From Saccoglossus kowalevskii (Eukaryota > Hemichordata > Enteropneusta > Harrimaniidae): 17,626 nt of DNA. Positions 10,444 to 17,000 of the stretch are shown one piece after another. Position 1 is the stretch's first letter. Every line of letters starts with the position of its first letter. A model generated the notes under the pieces. It ran no database searches. It worked only from the letters and a program-made list of their open reading frames with translations, and was not told the DNA's origin. The translations under genes and the position numbers were made by a program. The stretch spans positions 6,227 to 23,852 of the forward strand of contig NW_003124906.1 of the NCBI RefSeq assembly GCF_000003605.2, given 5' to 3'.

Positions 10444-10791
10444 TACATAAATAAACCTCACCCCGGACCTCATTCCACGCTTTTTCCGGTTATGTGCTTA
10501 AGACCTGATTCCAGGCCGGTGCAATTCAATACCCACCTTTTTATTTCGTCTAATATACGTACTTGCTCTCCTTGGTGTAGTCTTGGCCTGGTGAAATAAA
10601 AACAAACAAACAAATTTGAACTTCGTTATATGCTACGCAAAACTCAACTTCACCTTCAATCTAAATTTGAGCCCGGTGACATTACATAATTTCGTAGTTA
10701 CATGGTGCAACATTCACTCTTACCATTGTAGTATTCCATAGGGAGAGTCCATGGAATTTTTCACAGTGAAATTGTCTTTTTTGGTCGCCAT
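5842..10791 (-). CDS. RPP38: RPP38, RNase P/MRP protein subunit p38 (5 coding exons)
   Basis: The gene encodes an L7Ae/eL8-family kink-turn RNA-binding subunit of nuclear RNase P (tRNA 5' processing) and RNase MRP (rRNA processing). Joined exons 10791-10724, 10587-10537, 9188-9060, 8163-7944 and 6324-5842 total 951 nt, or 316 residues; human RPP38 is about 283. Phases agree at all junctions (2, 2, 2, 0). An N-terminal 'SPYGILQW' resembles the human 'NPYIIRW'. The L7Ae core (about residues 84-165) contains LALGINEVTKGLER and VCKSAKPVMLTAHLIPL, followed by PILEVPWL (178-185). The tail is acidic then lysine-rich with an SV40-like NLS, PPTKKRKV (264-271). An in-frame TGA lies 15 bases upstream of the ATG. 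RPP38 is divergent from RNASEH2B and convergent with PEX1. Confidence 0.93.
6789..7390. repeat. Two diverged direct copies of a ~250-bp repeat
   Basis: Blocks about 6789-7045 and 7140-7390 share, in the same order, gaatgtaaacaaaa, ccacaggt, ttgacaataaacaaa / ttgtcaataaacaaa, aagtctaacagctga / aagactaacagctga, and agtatgccccagcacat / agtacgccctcgtacat, ending in catttcaga. The copies are strongly diverged with small gaps. They look like an old dispersed element or an old local duplication. Confidence 0.7.
7500..7590. repeat. Three short tandem units, ~38 bp
   Basis: The phrase (a)tgccctcagtggccagtaatcag is repeated as acgccctcattggccagcaatcag and then acgccctcattagcaaata, with spacing of about 38 and 37 bp. 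The same 'gtacgccctc' occurs at the end of the preceding 250-bp repeat (7356), so the array may have grown from its end. Confidence 0.7.
7944..8163 (-). CDS. RPP38: RPP38 coding exon 4 (L7Ae core)
   Basis: Acceptor taatttcag and donor AAG|GTAGTG bound 220 nt. One base completes Arg, then 73 codons run from SQLALGINEV to LLAIGFK. This is the kink-turn-binding fold and the strongest similarity to RPP38 in the window. Confidence 0.95.
8164..9059 (-). other. RPP38 intron 3
   Basis: 896 bp, AT-rich. From about 8700 to 8960 it carries the 'accaagttt(c/a)(a/g)tttaaa' type of old repeat (8705 and 8883) with many tatgcaaat motifs. No exon or RNA gene is recognised. Confidence 0.75.
9060..9188 (-). 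CDS. RPP38: RPP38 coding exon 3
   Basis: The acceptor tttgttgcag and donor AG|GTGCGA bound a 129-nt exon, phase 2 in and phase 2 out. It encodes the basic linker IFQPLKDQLKKGKSKNRKK and a variable acidic segment. A second acceptor-like tttttcag lies 10 bases inside (next base 9178), but it would break the phase with exon 2. Confidence 0.82.
9687..9776 (+). mobile_element. MITE family 2, copy 1 (partial)
   Basis: The segment ttaaagtgggagggtcgtcacctg through ctcatgggtatac matches 10048-10143 closely, including TTAA at its left edge and the GCGCAG(G/A)AATTGAG segment. Similarity fades after the 'atgggta' phrase, so this copy lacks a recognisable right terminal repeat. Confidence 0.75.
10048..10203 (+). 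mobile_element. MITE family 2, copy 2, TTAA-flanked
   Basis: Gtcgtcacctgcacatgcg at 10061-10079 is the inverted counterpart (17 of 19) of cgcatgcacaggtgacgac at 10181-10199. TTAA stands at 10048-10051 and directly after the right arm at 10200-10203, as in elements that duplicate TTAA (piggyBac-type or Kolobok-type). The left side carries nine extra bases between TTAA and the inverted arm, so the exact left terminus is unsure. The 72-codon frame across it is not a gene. Confidence 0.65.
10204..10445 (+). mobile_element. 5'-truncated non-LTR retrotransposon tail
   Basis: From 10220 to the TAA at 10331-10333 the + strand reads 37 codons ending EYLYKIFEIRK. A terminal helix of the form 'F..(L/I)M.S...(V/L)(I/L)..(V/L)(G/K).(Y/F)(L/F)..(A/I)FE.RK' is, from memory, the C-terminus of many invertebrate non-LTR retrotransposon polyproteins, after the reverse transcriptase. 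About 65 bases further on the sequence becomes (ATT)n at about 10400-10443, like the simple-repeat tail of such elements. The fragment abuts the TTAA end of the MITE on its left. The evidence is a short peptide, so I am only moderately sure. Confidence 0.5.
10400..10444 (+). repeat. (TTA)n microsatellite
   Basis: About 14 uninterrupted TTA/ATT triplets, probably the tail of the retroelement fragment to its left. Confidence 0.95.
10537..10587 (-). CDS. RPP38: RPP38 coding exon 2 (51-nt small exon)
   Basis: A long T-rich tract and CACCAG acceptor precede this small exon. Its first base completes the Trp codon, then come 16 codons beginning PRLHQGEQVR and ending LDEIK. It ends in AG before donor GTGGGTAT, and the split Ser codon is completed at 9188. 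Being 51 nt and phase 2/2, it could be skipped without a frame change, but then the conserved Trp would become Cys. The peptide fits the human region just after the conserved Trp (weakly similar, Leu and acidic residues). Confidence 0.75.
10724..10791 (-). CDS. RPP38: RPP38 coding exon 1
   Basis: Start codon at 10791-10789. 22 codons (MATKKDNFTVKN...) end in TG, the first two bases of a Trp codon, before donor GTAAGAGT. The start is chosen because an in-frame TGA precedes it and no other ATG intervenes. Confidence 0.85.
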
Positions 10792-11016
10792 CACACCATA
10801 AATTCAGTAAAATGAACATATAAACACAAATCTGGGAAACAACGTGCATGTTTGACCTCTAACCTTAGTCACCTGACTTGAATGTCATTTCCCATCAGGC
10901 TTTTAATTCTTGCCGCGCTTTTTATTTTTCTTTGGGTCAAGGTTCGACGGCTGGAAGAAAACAATATTGGTTGTTTTGTTTTGATGCTTCACTTCAAATA
11001 TTGAATATATGTAACG
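10792..11016. promoter_or_regulatory. Divergent promoter gap, RPP38 (-) / RNASEH2B (+)
   Basis: Only 225 bp separate the two start codons, which point away from each other, so both promoters and 5' UTRs must lie here unless an upstream non-coding exon exists. The gap contains ttgccgcgcttt (10912-10923, resembling an E2F-type site) and two TGACC half-sites (about 10854 and, as GGTCA, 10935). I see no strong TATA box in a fixed position. Site assignments are suggestions from short motifs. Confidence 0.7.
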
Positions 11017-11092
11017 ATGCCCAAGATACCGAAGGCAAAAATCAAACCACCAGTCGAAAAGGACAAAAGCCAATGGGTGCTCATTACACCAG
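11017..11092 (+). CDS. RNASEH2B: RNASEH2B exon 1
   Basis: ATG plus 24 codons (MPKIPKAKIKPPVEKDKSQW...) and one base of a Glu codon before donor CCAG|GTATAT. The lysine-rich start then 'QWVLITP' begins the triple-barrel domain (human HVFLVSE). Confidence 0.85.
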
Positions 11093-14000
11093 GTATATTA
11101 CAATTTGAAACTTTATTTTATGATGTCATCGTCATTTTTAATTTCGATCATGGACTTGGAATGGATGATCGATGTGTGATTTTATTGAGAATTCTGTAGA
11201 CGTGTTGTCCTTAAATTAGATGAACAAATTACGAGCCAACTGTTTATGTCGAAAGAGGGTCAGAAGTCAGATATCTTAAAGTTAAAGTTCCTGGTGTATT
11301 TCAGTGATACATGTAACAGTTGAATGTTCATAATATAGCACTGTACGTGATATAAATTTTCTTCGTATTTTACAAAACATTTTTCAGTTTTACTACAGCT
11401 TGTAGTAACAAATTTCCATGATTACATCAGGATACCTATAATACGGGGTGGACCATTAGCAACTCTGAGGGGGGAGGGTCAGAAAAACTGTACAAAATGA
11501 CTTTTCCTTTTTTTTGTTTCCATGATAAAATTGCTGTAATTTTTTTTTTCAGTGTATGGAATATTTTTTCTCTAGATTTAGATTTTTAATATCTGTTATT
11601 GATCCCTGCAGAATTTTTTCCAGGGTTTTTGTCTTGTACAAATAATTTATTCACAACTCTACCCCCCCCCCTCCACCACCACCACGATAGTTTCTAATGG
11701 TCATGTTTAACTTTAATACTGCTCAAATGGACTAAGTGTTCAAAACGTCATAAAAATTTTCAAAATGCCACCGATGGTGCGCGTCGCACAATCTTTTTTG
11801 CTAGCTGTCAAACAACTTGTCAATTCAAAACATCAATGCGCTAAAGTGAAAAGGTTGACGCACGAAAAAAATAAAAGTTAACCCACCAACCGTATTTTCT
11901 CTAAACTACGCCCACTGACAAGAAGTCAAACAAAAAGAAAACTGCTGGAGGTTATTCGTTCTGAACGTCTCTAGAAAAAATCAACTTCAATGGTGGCTAG
12001 AAAATATTGACCACGAGCTAGTGAAGTATGTTGCTGCTCTGCGAAGTTCTGGATATACCAGTTTACTTGCAATAACACAAATAACGACAGAAGATATTCC
12101 GGAATTTGAGCAGTATTACCTTTTTAATGATTCACATGTGATGCAATACTGTAGAATACTTTATTTTCGCTTGGAATTTATTTTCGCTATTTGCGCTGAA
12201 GGGATGTTTCCGTGAAAATAAAATCCAGCGAATATACTTTTTTTCCTATACTTCACATTAAACTCCTCAAAAATCAGTGAAAATAAATTCCACACAAAAC
12301 GCCCAAAAAGCCTTTTCAGTGAAAATTAATTCCAGCTAAAATAAAGTATTCCACAGTATCATAAAAAAAAATTGTTTTCTTATTTTTTTGTAGTATACTA
12401 CCGGACTGCTATTCTAACAATTGGGGGGGGGGGATTGAAACCAATTTTATTTAATTGATTTTCTCTCTGATTGACCACATCTCAGCTTAAAGAGACAATG
12501 CATATGACTTCAAATCATTCTATTTAATAATTTATCTTGTTAGGAACTTTTTAGTGTGATTTGTCATAAAAATGTTGTTATGGCACTAAATATAGCAGAA
12601 GTGCCCCTGTTAATTTTACTTTAGGCTTAGCTAATACTTAGCGATCTATTGAAAGTAAGTCTCCAAGACTCGTTGGATTCGTTTACTAAAAGTATATCTG
12701 CAGTTGAGTGACCATTGTGCGGTTCATCCAGGCCAAATAGAACTCTAATACTGCAGCACAAATTATATGATGTTATAAACAGTTTATGGTCAGAGTGAGT
12801 GAGTGTTTTCACTAGTAGGAATCATGTTGGAATTGAACTTGAATCACGCTTTTCTTTTCAAGAATCCAGTGTCAGTGAAGTCAAACCAAATGATGAAGAA
12901 CCATGTTTTGTAAAATTACGTCATCCCAAAACAGGTTTGTTTATATTTCATTTCTGTATGAAGACCTTATGTAAACTTGTTGATTTCACAAACAAATGTT
13001 GTTATTGACAAATACATGCGTACTGTTGACCATGGAACTCAAATGCAGTATAGAATCCTAATTCACTTACAAACCCATTGCAAATGGTCAAAGAGTGATG
13101 GCGTTTAAGCTTGCTGATATCCCTTTTCATGGCATTTAAACTCCACCACCGGTGTAACATATTCACACCTGCGTAGGCTACACTGGCAAAAAAAAAAACA
13201 ACTGTATTGTAGAGCTGTATGCTGCCTGTAACATAAGGAGTGAAATATGTGCCTTCTGTAACAACCCTGCGGGTTTATGAAATGTAACATCTAATAACGT
13301 ATCACCATTTGCTATTTACAGAACAAGGTGCAATGTTTATGTTGACAAACAACAACACAGAAATCCTTGAGGTTTTGCGATTTGATGATCAGTACAGATC
13401 ATGGTTTATAGGAGAAACAGTTCAGCAAGGTGAGACCCAGCAATCCCTTCATGTTAAATTGGTCCTGAATTTTTGAGGTTGTGCTATGATGACATAATCT
13501 ACTGTAAAATACTTTATTTTAGCTGGAATCAATTTTTGCTGAAAAGACCTTTTGGGTGTTTTGTATGGAATTTATTTTCACTGATTTTTGACAAGTTGAA
13601 TGTAAAATATAGAGAAAAAAGTATATTTGCTGGATTTTGTTTTCACTGAATCATTCTTTCAGCGAAAATAGCGAAAATTAATTCCAAGCCAAAATAAGTA
13701 TTTTACAGTAACTGGTACTGCCAGTATTTACATGAGTGTTATGTCATACATTAGTATTACTTCATTGAGGAAAGCCGTTATACAAGTGTAAATAGATTAT
13801 AGTGTACCGAAACATGAACTTGTCAAGTTAATTTAATTTAAAACCATGCATTTATTCTAAATACTGAGTGAATATGATTTAATATGCAAATTTGAATGTT
13901 ATTTTGCAGATTTGTAACCTAAATCTGCTGACTAATATGTTAGAATGTGAATCCTTATTTAATGTGTCAAGCGTTTCATAAGATAATTGTTTTATCATAG

Positions 14001-17000
14001 ATGGAAGTATGTTCATGTCTACTGCTATTGATCCACTGTTTTTATTGCTACCGTACATCGTTAAAGCTGATAAGGTGAGTATTGATATTATAGCAAAATT
14101 CATTACGTTCTGGTTGGCTTGTTCTGAGCTAAGGGCCCTGTCCTTCTCGGACGGTTGTGTTGCCTTTATGGAAAATCAAGCTGTGCTAAAGACATGAATC
14201 AGTTTTCTCGCCAAGAACAAAATCCTAGGGCATGATCCACAGCCGATCATCATCCCCCGTTTGGCCAATATTGTTGGCCCGGAGGATTAGGAGGAGTTGC
14301 TTTTATGCCCGGTTCGAGCTTTGAGTTGCTATGAGAGACATACTAGGAATTTGAAGCAGGGCAGCAAGCACATGTTATGCATGTGTTATGGCCATGGTAA
14401 GCAGGCAGACTGGCTTCCCCGACTCCCCATTTCTAGGTGGATCACTTCGACAGTGTTTGAAATTTATGACCTATTGGCGTCCTCAGCACGTGATCTACAG
14501 AGACACCAAGTACGAGCGCATGAGGTCCGTGCGATCGCTAACTCATCAGCTCTTGCGTCAGGTGCCGCCCTTGAACACATACTTATGGCAGCTTCTGGAG
14601 AACGCAAAACGTCTTTATCAATTATTACTTATAAGACACGTAATCCATTGAGGAAGTTCTTTTTAGGGTGGGTCCCGCCGTAGCGGGTTAGACTTGGTTT
14701 GTTGACCCATCCTGGATGACCACAGGCATCCCTGCGTATAGGCGATGGAGCAGTCTTGGCTACATATTTGTGCGGAGAAGTTTCTCCCGTCAGTACTCCT
14801 TGGACATTTCCAGGTCTCGCTTTCAGCCTATGCTCTCATGCAGAACTGTTTTTGCCTCTTCTTTTTGGAATGCTAGTTACTTATTTCGAGTACTCCTTTA
14901 TTTTCTGTTTTGCTTGGAAACACACCACCCCTCGGCATCTGACTGACTGACAGTTTAAAATAGTCATTTTGACTGACCAGAGTCAATGGTGGGTAATTGA
15001 ACGTACCGAATTTAGGCAGAAGGTTTTTAACCCACCTATTCACCTAGTTCATACCCACTATAGACTCCAGGTCCTTCCACCCCCCAACCCCCCATTTTCT
15101 ACAGCGATTGGCTTTAGTCCTCGTATACGAAGAAAACAGGGGAGTGAATATAAGGCAAGATGGCGCTGACCTCTTGACCTTTGTCACATGTTACCTTACC
15201 TGGAAGAAAATCTATGAGGTCATGGGGCTTCCCTTGACCCAGATTTCTCTTTCCGTCATTGGCTGAATCGCTGATTAATGCCTACAGTTCTAAATATTCA
15301 TTATTGCCCTCTATCAAATATGTATATTTCAGTATGTGCATCAGTTGAGAATGCATGCTTTACAGCCTTGTTTTGTCCAAATTTAGAAACAATGAAAGAA
15401 AAATTCAGTTTTCATGAATAATCATGAATTTAATAATGACAATTTCAGAATAAAAATTAAAAAAAATCTATTCAATTGGAATTTGAATTTGTATTGATAA
15501 CAAAAATATATAACATTTATTGATTTCAGAGTAGTATGTTTATGACATTGGATCAGATTGTTACAGATGAAGATTACCCACAATGCATCAAATTACTCAG
15601 CTGTAGTGGTATTTCAGACTTGTGTCATATCACTGATAGCAAAGGTAGAAGAACTGAGTCAATTACTTATTAAAATAAACATCCTTCCAAATGTTGCTTT
15701 ATTATTACATGCACTCTCATCATCTACAATGAATTTCTAATAACAAATACAGTGTGTGTGTGTGTGTATATGTCTCTCTGCAGATCTATTTAGTTTTTTT
15801 TGCTCAAATCTTTATCAAAATTAATTAACTACTTTACTTATATGCATAATAAGTTTATGAGTTTCAAGGTACATTTCACAATTATGTATCAATAAATTGT
15901 GTCTGTTGTTTAAATTGTCCAGATTTTTTGGAATATTTCTCATATTTGTTGGTTTTGATTGATACTTTATTAACAGGGAATGAAGACTTCAAAGCCTACA
16001 GATTGAACAAAGATAAGCTGATGGAATGGTTAAAACTGAAAACTGAGAGACTAGCAGACTGCCTGGAGAAGCACAGTATCCATGCAGTGGGTGTGAAAGC
16101 AGAGACATTTGTACGAAGTAGTAAGGATAATAGTGTTACTAGAGGTAATGATTAGTTAACATTTGTATGGAGTAGTAAATATAATAGTGTGACTAGAGGT
16201 AATGATTAGTTAACATTGGTATGGAGTAGTAAAGATAATAGTGTTACTAGAGGTAATGAATAGTTAACATTTGTATGGAGTAGTAAATATAATAGTGTTA
16301 CTAGAGGTAAAGATTAGTTAATATTTGTATGGAGTAGTAAATATAATAGTGTTACTAGAGGTAATGATTAGTTAACATTTGTATGGAGTAGTAAAGATAA
16401 TAGTGTGACTAGAGGTAATGATTAGTTAACATTTGTATGGAGTTGTAAAGATAATAGTGTTACTAGAGGTAAAGATTAGTTAACATTGGTATGAAGTAGT
16501 AAGGATAATAGTGTTACTAGAGGTAAAGATTAGTTAACATTGGTATGAAGTAGTAAGGATAATAGTGTTACTAGAGGTAAAGATTAGTTAACATTGGTAC
16601 GAGGTAGTAAAGATAATAGTGTTACTAGAGGTAATGATTAGTTAACATTGGTATGAAGTAGTAAGGATAATAGTGTTACTAGAGGTAAAGATTAGTTAAC
16701 ATTGGTATGAAGTAGTAAGGATAATAGTGTTACTAGAGGTAAAGATTAGTTAACATTGGTATGAAGTAGTAAGGATAATAGTGTTACTAGAGGTAAAGAT
16801 TAGTTAACATTGGTACGAGGTAGTAAAGATAATAGTGTTACTAGAGGTAAAGATTAGTTAATATTTGTATGGAGTAGTAAAGATAATAGTGTTACTAGAG
16901 GTAAAGATTAGTTAACATTGGTACGAAGTAGTAAGGATAATAGTGTTACTAGAGGTAAAGATTAGTTAACATTGGTACGAAGTAGTAAGGATAATAGTGT

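Larger units (their letters stand above)
9189..10536 (-). other. RPP38 intron 2, mobile-element cluster
   Basis: 1,348 bp. The right half holds two copies of one short repeat (9687-9776, 10048-10203), the tail of a non-LTR retrotransposon and a TTA microsatellite. All are intronic with respect to RPP38. Confidence 0.75.
11093..12862 (+). other. RNASEH2B intron 1
   Basis: 1,770 bp. It carries the 252-bp inverted-repeat element at 11451, MITE family 1 copy A at 12147 and a G run near 12423. The other short open frames show nothing I recognise. Confidence 0.85.
14075..15529 (+). other. RNASEH2B intron 4
   Basis: 1,455 bp, mostly made of the DIRS-like retrotransposon fragment (about 14108-15260), which is visibly richer in G and C than the host sequence on either side. 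Confidence 0.85.

Noticed and set aside
10878-11108. Plus-strand 76-codon frame overlapping RNASEH2B exon 1
   Set aside because: It is out of frame with the conserved protein and has no recognised similarity; at most it is an upstream open reading frame.
14388-15169. Other frames across and after the recombinase
   Set aside because: They are off-frame shadows of the recombinase or unmatched frames in the element's 3' region.
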